Of a stretch of DNA of 64,000 nucleotides, positions 1-6,984 are shown in pieces. The stretch spans positions 18,619 to 82,618 of the forward strand of contig JAFQLH010000005.1 of the NCBI GenBank assembly GCA_017396665.1. Direction: 5' to 3'. Within the stretch, counting starts at the first letter, position 1. Every line of letters starts with the position of its first letter. This DNA is from Oscillospiraceae bacterium (GTDB lineage: Bacteria; Bacillota; Clostridia; Oscillospirales; Ruminococcaceae). The notes beneath the pieces are model-generated. The model was given only the letters and a program-made list of their open reading frames with translations, made no database searches and was not told where the DNA came from. Position numbers and translations under genes: made by a program.

Positions 1-483
1 GCCAAGTCTTTGTGCGGCGAGGAGGTAGACATCGGGAAAGCCCTTTCCTCTTTCGGTTTCCTCAGTGCAGGCAAACGCATCAAACAGCTCATATATTCCG
101 TTATTCTTAAGTGCGGGGATATAAAGCCTTGGTGATGCGGCGGTTGCGAGGGCAAGCTTTCTGCCGCTTTCTTTGATTTTAAGAAGCAGCTCCTTTGCAC
201 CGTTAAAGAGTCCGATAAAGTTTGCATACTGCTCCTCGATGAGAGTAAACCACTCGTCTATTATCTTATCGGGGTCTTCGTTGAGGGAAAACCTTTTTAT
301 TGTATAGTCAGCAGCTTCCTTGAAGGACATTGTTGAAACGCTCCTGCAATAATCGGGGAGCATTTCGATGCCTCGTCTTCTGAAAAACTCCTCGTCTACT
401 CTTCCCCACGCATTGTGAGAGTCGAGAATTGTATTATCCATATCAAAAATAACTGCCTTAGAATCCTCGATAAGCTTTATCAT
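1..483 (-). CDS. HAD-superfamily hydrolase (partial, C-terminus beyond window)
   Basis: The reading frame starts at an ATG at 483 behind a GGAGG-type ribosome site and runs off the left edge, leaving about 161 residues. Residues 10-20 contain the HAD motif I core DMDNT (nucleophile Asp plus the general acid two residues later), followed by a helical cap region and the motif II segment ALATAASPR. The layout is that of a small cytoplasmic phosphoglycolate-phosphatase or beta-phosphoglucomutase-like phosphatase. The substrate cannot be told. It begins 18 bp after the YitT-type gene, so it is probably last in the operon DUF1846 - yitT-like - HAD. Motifs III and IV lie outside the window. Confidence 0.85.
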   Translation of the reverse strand, partial: MIKLIEDSKAVIFDMDNTILDSHNAWGRVDEEFFRRRGIEMLPDYCRSVSTMSFKEAADYTIKRFSLNEDPDKIIDEWFTLIEEQYANFIGLFNGAKELLLKIKESGRKLALATAASPRLYIPALKNNGIYELFDAFACTEETERGKGFPDVYLLAAQRLG

Positions 484-501
484 TATGTCTTTCCTCCGTT
501 G

Positions 502-1353
502 TCAAATCTCCTGTATATCAATTGCCTTGAAGCCCTCGCCGTATATTGAATCGGCTGATGCGACCATTACAAATGCTGTTTTGTCAGCCTCACACACAAG
601 CTCTTTTGCTTTATAGAAACTCTGATTTCTCACTGCACATATAAGCACAGACCTTTTTTCACCCGTATAACCGCCCCTTGCGTCTATAATACTGACACCT
701 GCGCCGAGCTTTTCTGTGAGTGCCTCAGTTATTTTCCTGCCGTCTGACGTAACGATAATAAGCAGCTTTGACTCATCCATTCCGTACAGCACAAAGTTCA
801 TAACAGTGGCACTTGAGGCAATTGCTATAACCGAATACACCACGAGCTCCCAGTTGCCTAAAACTACACCTGACAGCAGGGCTATTGCACCGTCGGTTAC
901 AAGGAACACGTTGCCCGTTTTGATATGCGGTATTTTTTCCTTAATAAGCCTTACGACGATATCTATTCCGCCTGTTGTTGCTCTGCATCTGAAGATTATT
1001 CCGACGCCGAGCCCGACGAGTCCTCCGCCTGCGAGCGAGGCTATCATCATATCATCTGTAACAGGTCTTAGGGTAGCTATTATATCTATCGCACAGCTTG
1101 AAAGCAAGAGTGCTGTGAGTGTTGCAAAAAAGAAGCTTTTGCCGAATTTTCTTACTGCGACAGCAAGAAGCGGCAGGTTCATAATCAGTATAAGAGAACC
1201 GACATTTTTCCTAAAAAGTCTTCCCAGCACGATTGCGACTCCTGTAACACCGCCGGGTACAATTCCGACGGGGCTTATAAACAGGCTGACACCTGCACCC
1301 ATTATTACACTTCCCAGTGCAATCCAAAGCAGTTTTATAAAGCCTTTCTTCAC
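502..1353 (-). CDS. YitT family membrane protein (DUF161/DUF2179)
   Basis: A 283-residue integral membrane protein with about five hydrophobic segments in the first ~190 residues, including the glycine-rich GGVTGVAIVLGRL after the first segment and a second glycine-rich stretch around residues 107-120. A soluble C-terminal domain (about 200-275) matches the DUF2179 part of the YitT family. The start is GTG at 1353, preceded by AAAGGGG. The family is widespread in Firmicutes and its transport role is not established. The gene lies 57 bp downstream of DUF1846 and 18 bp upstream of the HAD gene on the same strand, so co-transcription is likely. Confidence 0.88.
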   Translation of the reverse strand: MKKGFIKLLWIALGSVIMGAGVSLFISPVGIVPGGVTGVAIVLGRLFRKNVGSLILIMNLPLLAVAVRKFGKSFFFATLTALLLSSCAIDIIATLRPVTDDMMIASLAGGGLVGLGVGIIFRCRATTGGIDIVVRLIKEKIPHIKTGNVFLVTDGAIALLSGVVLGNWELVVYSVIAIASSATVMNFVLYGMDESKLLIIVTSDGRKITEALTEKLGAGVSIIDARGGYTGEKRSVLICAVRNQSFYKAKELVCEADKTAFVMVASADSIYGEGFKAIDIQEI

Positions 1354-1410
1354 GATACTTCCCCTTTGTTTTCAGGTAGTATGTGCAGAAAGGCTTAGTT
1401 TATAATATAT

Positions 1411-2895
1411 TTAGCTCTGATAGAACTTATTTTCCTGGAACTTAGGCTCACAGGTAAGGTTTATGCCAAGACGCTTGAACACCTTTTCATCGATATTTGA
1501 AAGGATAACCGTTGAATGAACCTGACAGCCGTAGAGCTTTGGAAGCTGGTCGAGGGCAAGCTGAACGGTAGGGTTAGTAACCGCACAGATTGAAAGTGCG
1601 ATAAGCACCTCGTCGGTATGCAGTCTTGGGTTCATATTTCCGAGATGTCTAATCTTGAGCTCCTGGATAGGCTCGATTACGCTTGGTGAAATAAGCAGCT
1701 CCTTATCGTCTATACCTGCAAGCGTTTTGAGTGCGTTAAGAAGCATTGCAGAAGAAGCACCGAGAAGCTCAGAGGTTTTTCCTGTTACTATTGTGCCGTC
1801 ACTGAGCTCCATAGCTGCTGCGGTATCTCCTGTTTCCTCAGCCTTTTTAAGAGCGACAGCGATTGTTCTTCTCTGGCTTGCCTTTATACCGACCTGATTC
1901 ATCAGAAGCTCAACCTTATAGATTTCCTCCTTTGAGCCTCTGCCGAGTCTTTCGTTACAAAGTGCCTCATAGTATCTTCTGATAATTTCCTGCTGGGCGG
2001 CTTCTCTTACGATTTCGTCGTCAATGATACAGTTTCCTGCCATATTAACGCCCATATCGGTAGGTGACTTATATGGTGACTCGCCGAGTATTCTCTCAAA
2101 GGTTGCGTTAAGAAGCGGGAACACTTCAACGTCACGGTTATAGTTTACAGTTGTTTCGCCGTAAGCTTCGAGGTGGAACGGGTCTATCATATTAACGTCA
2201 TTAAGGTCTGCTGTTGCAGCTTCATAGGCGATATTAACGGGATGCTTGAGCGGAATATTCCATATAGGGAAGGTTTCAAACTTTGCATAGCCTGCGGAAG
2301 TGCCTCTTAGATGCTCATGGTAGAGCTGTGAGAGGCAGGTAGCCATTTTTCCGCTTCCGGGTCCGGGAGCGGTTACAACGACGAGCTGTCTTGAGGTTTC
2401 GATATAGTCGTTCTTTCCGTAGCCCTCGTCGCTCAGGATTGTGAGCAGGTCTGACGGATAGCCCTGAATTTTATAATGCTTATAGGTTTTGATACCGAGG
2501 CCTTCGAGTCTTTTCTGGAACTTATCGGCAGCCGTCTGTCCTTCATACTGGGCAAGCACGACGCTTCCGACATACAGACCGATTTTCTTGAAAAGACCGA
2601 CAAGTCTTAAAACGTCTACATCATAGGTGATACCGAGGTCGCCTCTGATTTTATTCTTTTCGATATCCGCAGAATTTATAACGATAACAATTTCAGCCTC
2701 TTCCTTGAGCTGGAGAAGCATCTGGAGCTTACTGTCAGGCTTGAAGCCGGGCAGCACTCTTGAAGCGTGGAAATCGTCAAACAGCTTTCCGCCGAATTCG
2801 AGATACAGCTTTCCTCCGAATTTTTCAATTCTCTCTCTGATATGCTCCGACTGGAGCTTCAGATACTTATCGTTATCAAAACCTATTCTGCTCAT
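1411..2895 (-). CDS. DUF1846 family protein
   Basis: A 494-residue soluble protein whose length and motifs fit DUF1846, a Firmicutes family of unknown function with solved structures. Visible signatures are the N-terminal GFDNDKYL, a nucleotide-binding-like loop APGPGSGK at residues 176-183, and the segment KFETFPIWNIPLKHPVN. There is no signal peptide or membrane segment. It starts at ATG 2895 behind a GGAGG-type site and is driven by its own promoter (2994-3022), which is embedded in the terminator of the upstream AraC gene. It is first in the run DUF1846 - yitT-like - HAD. The loop suggests a phosphate-containing ligand, but no reaction can be assigned. Confidence 0.92.
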   Translation of the reverse strand: MSRIGFDNDKYLKLQSEHIRERIEKFGGKLYLEFGGKLFDDFHASRVLPGFKPDSKLQMLLQLKEEAEIVIVINSADIEKNKIRGDLGITYDVDVLRLVGLFKKIGLYVGSVVLAQYEGQTAADKFQKRLEGLGIKTYKHYKIQGYPSDLLTILSDEGYGKNDYIETSRQLVVVTAPGPGSGKMATCLSQLYHEHLRGTSAGYAKFETFPIWNIPLKHPVNIAYEAATADLNDVNMIDPFHLEAYGETTVNYNRDVEVFPLLNATFERILGESPYKSPTDMGVNMAGNCIIDDEIVREAAQQEIIRRYYEALCNERLGRGSKEEIYKVELLMNQVGIKASQRRTIAVALKKAEETGDTAAAMELSDGTIVTGKTSELLGASSAMLLNALKTLAGIDDKELLISPSVIEPIQELKIRHLGNMNPRLHTDEVLIALSICAVTNPTVQLALDQLPKLYGCQVHSTVILSNIDEKVFKRLGINLTCEPKFQENKFYQS

Positions 2896-2993
2896 CGTAG
2901 ACCTCCCCGTTCTGCTGAGTATTCCTGCAGGACGTTTTCTATAAATTACGGCTTACTGCATCAAAGCAACCGCCGTTGCACATTCCGGAAAAT

Positions 2994-3022
2994 ATTATAC
3001 CACAAAAAAAGACAGCTTTCAA
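2994..3022 (-). promoter_or_regulatory. Sigma-A promoter for the DUF1846 gene
   Basis: On the minus strand TTGAAA (3022-3017), a 17-bp spacer, then TATAAT (2999-2994). The TGTGG just before the -10 is a TRTG-type extended element. The -35 lies inside the hairpin of the upstream terminator, so the two signals share DNA. Confidence 0.85.
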
Positions 3023-3035
3023 GTAGATAGCTGTC
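3011..3035 (-). terminator. Intrinsic terminator of the AraC gene
   Basis: On the minus strand GACAGCT, an 11-nt loop, AGCTGTC and a run of seven T. It lies 18 bp past the AraC stop codon. The inverted repeat could also form on plus-strand RNA. Confidence 0.88.
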
Positions 3036-3053
3036 ATTTTTATTTAAAATATA

Positions 3054-3899
3054 TCATATATCCTTTACAGATTCCCTGTACTTTTTCGGGGTTATGCCAC
3101 ACTGCTTTTTAAAGATTCTTATAAGGTGGCTGCAATCGGAAAAGCCGAGCTCCTGGCTGATAAAGCTTATATCGTAATCGGTTGTCATAAGCAGGGACTT
3201 TGCTCTTTCTACTCTTACCCTTTCGATATACTCCTTGCAGGAAACCCCGTTTGAAGCTTTGAAGCATCTTGCAAAATGCGAATAGCTCATATCACACATT
3301 TTTGCGAGTGTTTCCACTCTGAGCGGTTCGTCGAAGTGCTTATCTATATAATCGCTGACCTTTTCGAGCGTAAGCTTTTCATCAAGCACACGGCTGACAG
3401 AATCGAACAGGCCTGTTCTTCTCCACATTCTGATTATCTGCACTACAAGCTTTGCAAAGGTAGCTTCGAGAGAAACATACGAGCCCCACTCGTCGCTGCT
3501 TCCTTCACGCAGGCAGTCCTTGAACATCTTCAGAAGCTCAGGTTCACGGAAGGAACGTATAACGAGTCTTTCGCTATGCTTTTCATTTGCATAGGAGAGC
3601 ATTGTTTCAAACGCCTCGAAAAGCTCCTTGGCGGCTGAAGCCTTATCAAAATCGGCAATAACCGATATAAAATCCGACTTACTTTCGACCTTTGATATTG
3701 TATGCACGACGCCCGGGCATATTGCCATAACGTCTCCCTCGTGGAGCACATACGGTCTTTGCGGGAGGCTGACCTTCACGGCACCTGACGACACGCACAG
3801 AAGCTCACAGTCATAGTGCTTATGCGGTCTTGAATAATATCTTGAAGAAAGTCCTGATGAGTCAGCAACTTCGATATAGCCTATCATATTCTTGCCCAC
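3054..3899 (-). CDS. AraC family transcriptional regulator
   Basis: A protein of about 281 residues with an N-terminal cupin-type sugar-sensing domain (histidines in RPHKHYD and a GDVMAICPGVVH stretch) and a C-terminal double helix-turn-helix. The latter shows the AraC signatures ISFISQELGFSD and FKKQCGITPKKYRE. Two GTG starts are possible. The one at 3899 is 9 nt from the AGGAG site and is preferred over 3905, which is only 3 nt away. It is the last gene of the run DUF4321 - lipoprotein - AraC and is followed by a strong terminator. The domain pairing usually goes with carbohydrate-responsive control; the target genes are not evident. Confidence 0.92.
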   Translation of the reverse strand: MGKNMIGYIEVADSSGLSSRYYSRPHKHYDCELLCVSSGAVKVSLPQRPYVLHEGDVMAICPGVVHTISKVESKSDFISVIADFDKASAAKELFEAFETMLSYANEKHSERLVIRSFREPELLKMFKDCLREGSSDEWGSYVSLEATFAKLVVQIIRMWRRTGLFDSVSRVLDEKLTLEKVSDYIDKHFDEPLRVETLAKMCDMSYSHFARCFKASNGVSCKEYIERVRVERAKSLLMTTDYDISFISQELGFSDCSHLIRIFKKQCGITPKKYRESVKDI

Positions 3900-3933
3900 A
3901 CGCACTCTCTCCTTTTATCTTACTCAGTCGGTA

Positions 3934-4632
3934 TTACATAATCGGGTTGTCTATCGGACCGACCTCTTCTGACGGGATAAGCGTTATTCTGTAATTGACG
4001 CTATACTCGTCGCCGTTATCATACTCGCCTGTTGCGGTCTGCACAAAATGAGTAATAACCTCATTGGTATCATAATAATACTCAACCTTGAAGCTATCGA
4101 GCTTTCCTTCTTCCATGCCCATCTTAGCTTCCTTTGCGTCATAGACATAGGTAATAACGCCTGAGCCGTCCTCGTTCTCCTTAAGCTCGGCAGTTTCTAC
4201 ACCTTCCTCGGAAAAATAGAACACTGCGTCTGTTGTTTCGCCGTGGACAGAGAACTCCTTGTCATAGAAGATTACTCTCTCGTCCGTTTTCGGGAGCAGC
4301 GAGCCTACGCCGTCTTCCTCGACATAGAGGTTATAGCCTGTGCTATACTCCTTATACACTCCGTCGTCTGTTGCTTTTTCGGAATAGTAGGTAAGCATAC
4401 CGACCTCATCATACCAATAGATAAACTTCTCTTCGAGTTTATCATTGCTGATATCCCAGACCTCTATGCCGCCGCTGTTCTGTTTATTATAAGAGTTCAT
4501 CGCCTTTCTGACGATTTCCTCACCCGGCAAATCCTTATCCTCTTTTGCCTTGAACGGATTTGCGCACGCTGAAAGAGACGTTACTGCTATTACAGATGAG
4601 AGCAGTGCCGCCAGAATAGTTTTTGTTTTCAT
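3934..4632 (-). CDS. Putative lipoprotein of unknown function
   Basis: A 232-residue secreted protein with a type II signal peptide. The basic start MKTK is followed by a hydrophobic stretch and the lipobox LSAC with the modifiable Cys at about residue 23. The mature part is acidic and rich in Tyr, Glu, Val and beta-strand-like segments, with no enzyme motif I recognise, so it is probably an anchored lipoprotein on the outer face of the membrane. It sits 30 bp after DUF4321 and 34 bp before the AraC gene, all on the minus strand. The short gaps suggest one transcript, but there is no functional clue beyond location. Confidence 0.75.
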   Translation of the reverse strand: MKTKTILAALLSSVIAVTSLSACANPFKAKEDKDLPGEEIVRKAMNSYNKQNSGGIEVWDISNDKLEEKFIYWYDEVGMLTYYSEKATDDGVYKEYSTGYNLYVEEDGVGSLLPKTDERVIFYDKEFSVHGETTDAVFYFSEEGVETAELKENEDGSGVITYVYDAKEAKMGMEEGKLDSFKVEYYYDTNEVITHFVQTATGEYDNGDEYSVNYRITLIPSEEVGPIDNPIM

Positions 4633-4662
4633 TGCCTTAAAATTTTCCTCTCATACAGAGCC

Positions 4663-4935
4663 TTAGCCTCTGCCGTTGACCTTTGAATTTACTATAAGCA
4701 TTATTGCCACACAGAATATCTGAGCGACAGTTACCTTAAGTTTCATGCCGATTGTGAAGGTAAGCACGCTAAGGTCGACAGTAACGCTGTCAAAGCCGAT
4801 TGACTGTCCCCATGCGAGCCAGTCGACATATGCTTTTCCGTCACAGATTGACGAAATAAATCCGCCGAGCACTATACCTGCCAGAATGAAAAATATAAAC
4901 GCAAAGGTGTGTTTGAAATCTCTTGCTGCTGCCAT
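4663..4935 (-). CDS. DUF4321 domain small membrane protein
   Basis: A 90-residue protein with a first transmembrane helix at about residues 11-30 (containing AGIVLGGFIS) and a second near the C-terminus (about 66-84), joined by a loop with DLSVLTFTIGMKLKV. This arrangement matches DUF4321, a small two-helix protein found in Clostridia, often near cell-shape or division genes. The start at 4935 follows AAAGGAAAAGAATT. It is located just beyond the yabP-yabQ-divIC-yabR block, separated by a terminator-like hairpin. The function is not known. Confidence 0.8.
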   Translation of the reverse strand: MAAARDFKHTFAFIFFILAGIVLGGFISSICDGKAYVDWLAWGQSIGFDSVTVDLSVLTFTIGMKLKVTVAQIFCVAIMLIVNSKVNGRG

Positions 4936-4986
4936 AATTCTTTTCCTTTCCTGTTCCCCTTATTTTATCACACTTATACAACTAAA

Positions 4987-5024
4987 GGTGCATAAGCCTA
5001 AGCTCATAGCCTACGCTGTGCACC
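4987..5024 (-). terminator. Terminator-like hairpin after yabR
   Basis: GGTGCA and TGCACC close a long imperfect stem of about 17 pairs. On the minus strand it is followed by only TTTAGTT, so termination may be partial. It lies 12 bp past the stop of the S1-domain gene. Confidence 0.6.
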
Positions 5025-5035
5025 CCCGTTTTTCA

Positions 5036-5557
5036 TTATTTCCTGTGAGAATTGCTTCTCCTGTTGCCTTCCTTCAATCTTTTCATATCGGAAAGCTTTT
5101 CGTCGCTTGATGCCTTGAACTTACTGAGCATATCCTCAAATGACTGATTACCGCTCTCGGTAAGCGTTGAACGTGTCGGAGTAAACACAGGCGGCTGCTT
5201 TGACATATCCTGTCCTGCTGCATCTGCCTGCGGTCTTTTCTTTGGTGCAAAGCTACCGCTTTTCTTAAAGCCGTCGCCCTGTCTCTGAGGTCTTCTCTGA
5301 GTCTGTCCTTCAGGAGCCTGAGCTCTCTTGATAGACATACTTACCTTGCCCTCTTCAGAAACAGAAAGCACCTTAACCTTAACTGTCTGTCCTTCCTGGA
5401 GGTGGTCCTTAATCTCATTGACAAATGTCGATGCGACCTCTGAGATATGTACCATTCCCGTTTGTTTCTTACCGTCAACTACGACATCAACAAACGCGCC
5501 AAACTTTGTGATACCTGTGACCTTACCCTCATAAACTTTTCCGACCTCAAGCTGCAT
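5036..5557 (-). CDS. yabR: S1 RNA-binding domain protein, YabR-type
   Basis: A 173-residue cytoplasmic protein. Residues 1-75 form one S1/OB-fold domain (GKVYEGKVTGITKFGAFVDV, GMVHISEVA, VKVKVLSVSEEGKVSMSIKRA). The remaining ~100 residues are basic and low-complexity, rich in Gln, Arg, Lys and Ser. The neighbours yabP, yabQ and divIC in this order identify it as the yabR position of Bacillus. The S1 domain predicts RNA binding, possibly on ribosomes. The start at 5557 follows a GAGAGAGG site. The tail is longer and more repetitive than in the Bacillus protein. Confidence 0.88.
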   Translation of the reverse strand: MQLEVGKVYEGKVTGITKFGAFVDVVVDGKKQTGMVHISEVASTFVNEIKDHLQEGQTVKVKVLSVSEEGKVSMSIKRAQAPEGQTQRRPQRQGDGFKKSGSFAPKKRPQADAAGQDMSKQPPVFTPTRSTLTESGNQSFEDMLSKFKASSDEKLSDMKRLKEGNRRSNSHRK

Positions 5558-5616
5558 TGGTGTAAAAACCTCTCTCTTTTCCTATAATTATTTCTGCAAG
5601 GGCTTAAAGCCCTGCT

Positions 5617-5934
5617 TTATTCCTGGCTGGTAAAGTAGTATCTCTTTTCGCCCGGATATCCGTATCCGTACTTTTCGATAGCTATTCTTTCCATATATTC
5701 GTTCTGGTCATCAGAGCTGAGTATTCTGCTGTACTCGTCACACTGCTGCTGTGTAAGCGTTATCTGTGCCTGGAGCTCCTCGTTCCCCTTTTCAAGCTCC
5801 TCGACCTTTGCACTCTGCGAAATCCACAGGTACACGGCATACACGATTATGAGCACAAGTATAAGCAGAATTACATAATGTGCGAGGGGTCTTCTGTTTC
5901 TTCCCTCGTCGATATAATTCATTTCGTTATTCAT
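5617..5934 (-). CDS. divIC: Septum formation initiator, DivIC/FtsL family
   Basis: A 105-residue bitopic membrane protein. It has a short basic cytoplasmic tail (RNRRPLAH), one membrane helix at about residues 19-38, a coiled-coil stretch (VEELEKGNEELQAQITLTQQ) and a C-terminal segment ending EKYGYGYPGEKRYYF. This matches the DivIC domain, a partner of FtsL and FtsB-like proteins in divisome assembly. Its place between yabQ and yabR is the conserved Firmicutes order. The GGAGG site is about 13 nt from the ATG at 5934, slightly long. Confidence 0.92.
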   Translation of the reverse strand: MNNEMNYIDEGRNRRPLAHYVILLILVLIIVYAVYLWISQSAKVEELEKGNEELQAQITLTQQQCDEYSRILSSDDQNEYMERIAIEKYGYGYPGEKRYYFTSQE

Positions 5935-5981
5935 TTGTTTTATTGTCGCCTCCGCTTTATAAAAGCCACTATTTTATCTTT

Positions 5982-6497
5982 CTATACCATATCATTATAC
6001 AACAGGTTTTCGTTTTCTTTCAAGCATTTTTCCTGAGTTTTTCGTTTTTTAAATAAACTTTTAGTGTTTTGCACAAATTTCCCCGTTACCTTTGTAGCAT
6101 TTCTTACTATAAACGCAGTTGGTCTTTTGAAAATATGCTTTTTCACAAAGCAAATAACTGTTGAGACGACGCAGGTAAGGGCATTTCCGACGGTAATTCT
6201 CTCAAGGAACATACCTATCACGCACCCTGCGAGTATAAAGCCTCGCAGTTGTCCCCACGCAAGTGCGGTCACAAAGACATAATAACACAGTCCGCAGGCG
6301 ATAACAAACAGAAAATCCTCTATGAACACCACTGCGTCGTGGTGCTTAAAGCTTCTTCTGAGTATCCGAAGCACCTCATAGCACAGCCCGAAGAAAACGC
6401 CAAGCAACACAGACATAAGAAACAGCATTGTTTCCTTTTCGATACCGAATATCATCTGCGTTTCAAAGCCGTCGGGCAGAATTGCAAGCAAAGTCAA
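5982..6497 (-). CDS. yabQ: Sporulation/spore cortex protein YabQ
   Basis: A 171-residue membrane protein with about four hydrophobic segments in the first 115 residues, including LMSVLLGVFFGLCYEVLRILRR, which is characteristic of the YabQ N-terminus. The C-terminal tail is basic. In Bacillus yabQ is expressed in the mother cell under sigma-E and is needed for cortex formation. It lies directly after yabP. The start appears to be TTG at 6497, 9 nt after GGAGGG, since the nearby ATG is followed at once by a stop. Whether this organism forms spores cannot be read from the window. Confidence 0.88.
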   Translation of the reverse strand: MTLLAILPDGFETQMIFGIEKETMLFLMSVLLGVFFGLCYEVLRILRRSFKHHDAVVFIEDFLFVIACGLCYYVFVTALAWGQLRGFILAGCVIGMFLERITVGNALTCVVSTVICFVKKHIFKRPTAFIVRNATKVTGKFVQNTKSLFKKRKTQEKCLKENENLLYNDMV

Positions 6498-6515
6498 GGC
6501 TACATTCCCTCCGTC

Positions 6516-6791
6516 CTATCTGAGCATCTTCTTGAAGATAGACGCTTTCGCTTTTCTGTTCTTTTCGCCGTAGCTCAGAAGCCATATATCACCCTGTACC
6601 GTCAGATTGCCCGACTCTACCGACAGCTCGTTTATATGGAGATTCTTCCCCTTTATAAGAAGCTCTCCGAGCTGTGTGAAAAGCAATATCTGGCTTTCGT
6701 CAAAGCTGTCTATATCGGTTACACCGCTGAGTGTAAGACTGCTTCTGTTTTCAAGTGACAGGCTGTGTCTGCCGTTTTCCTTCTCCTGCAT
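6516..6791 (-). CDS. yabP: Sporulation protein YabP
   Basis: A 91-residue protein of the YabP/YqfC family. It has the typical beta-rich repeats HSLSLENRSSLTLSGVTDIDSFDE and LLIKGKNLHINELSVESGNL. The family localises around the forespore and yabP is a sigma-E gene in Bacillus. It is the first gene of the yabP-yabQ-divIC-yabR run and starts at ATG 6791 with GGAGGG upstream. The upstream region contains AATATACAT on the minus strand, only weakly like a sigma-E -10, so I do not call a promoter. Confidence 0.9.
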   Translation of the reverse strand: MQEKENGRHSLSLENRSSLTLSGVTDIDSFDESQILLFTQLGELLIKGKNLHINELSVESGNLTVQGDIWLLSYGEKNRKAKASIFKKMLR

Positions 6792-6895
6792 GGCATTCCC
6801 TCCGCATCATTTCTTTATGAATGTATATTACCGCCCTGCTTGTCTGTATTCGTTAACAGAATATTAACAAACAATTTTCTGAAATTATACATATA

Positions 6896-6905
6896 AAAAC
6901 GTTTT
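6896..6905. promoter_or_regulatory. LacI-type operator-like palindrome
   Basis: The perfect palindrome AAAACGTTTT, with a central CG, ends 16 bp upstream of the -35 of the alpha-galactosidase promoter. Central-CG palindromes are typical of LacI/CcpA-family operators. The extended sequence differs from the cre consensus at two positions, so a local LacI-type regulator is as likely as CcpA. Confidence 0.4.
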
Positions 6906-6921
6906 CGAGGTAGGAAAGATA

Positions 6922-6950
6922 TTGAAATGTGAAACCTTTACTGTTATAAT
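6922..6950 (+). promoter_or_regulatory. Sigma-A promoter of the GH36-GH74 operon
   Basis: TTGAAA (6922-6927), a 17-bp spacer and TATAAT (6945-6950). This rules out the in-frame TTG at 6922 as a translation start, since it is the -35 element. Confidence 0.88.
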
Positions 6951-6984
6951 TATTGTAGAAAATAAAGACAAAGGGGCTACTGCT

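Noticed and set aside
6922-6984. Upstream in-frame TTG start for the GH36 gene
   Set aside because: The TTG is the -35 element of a consensus promoter; ATG 6985 has its own ribosome site.
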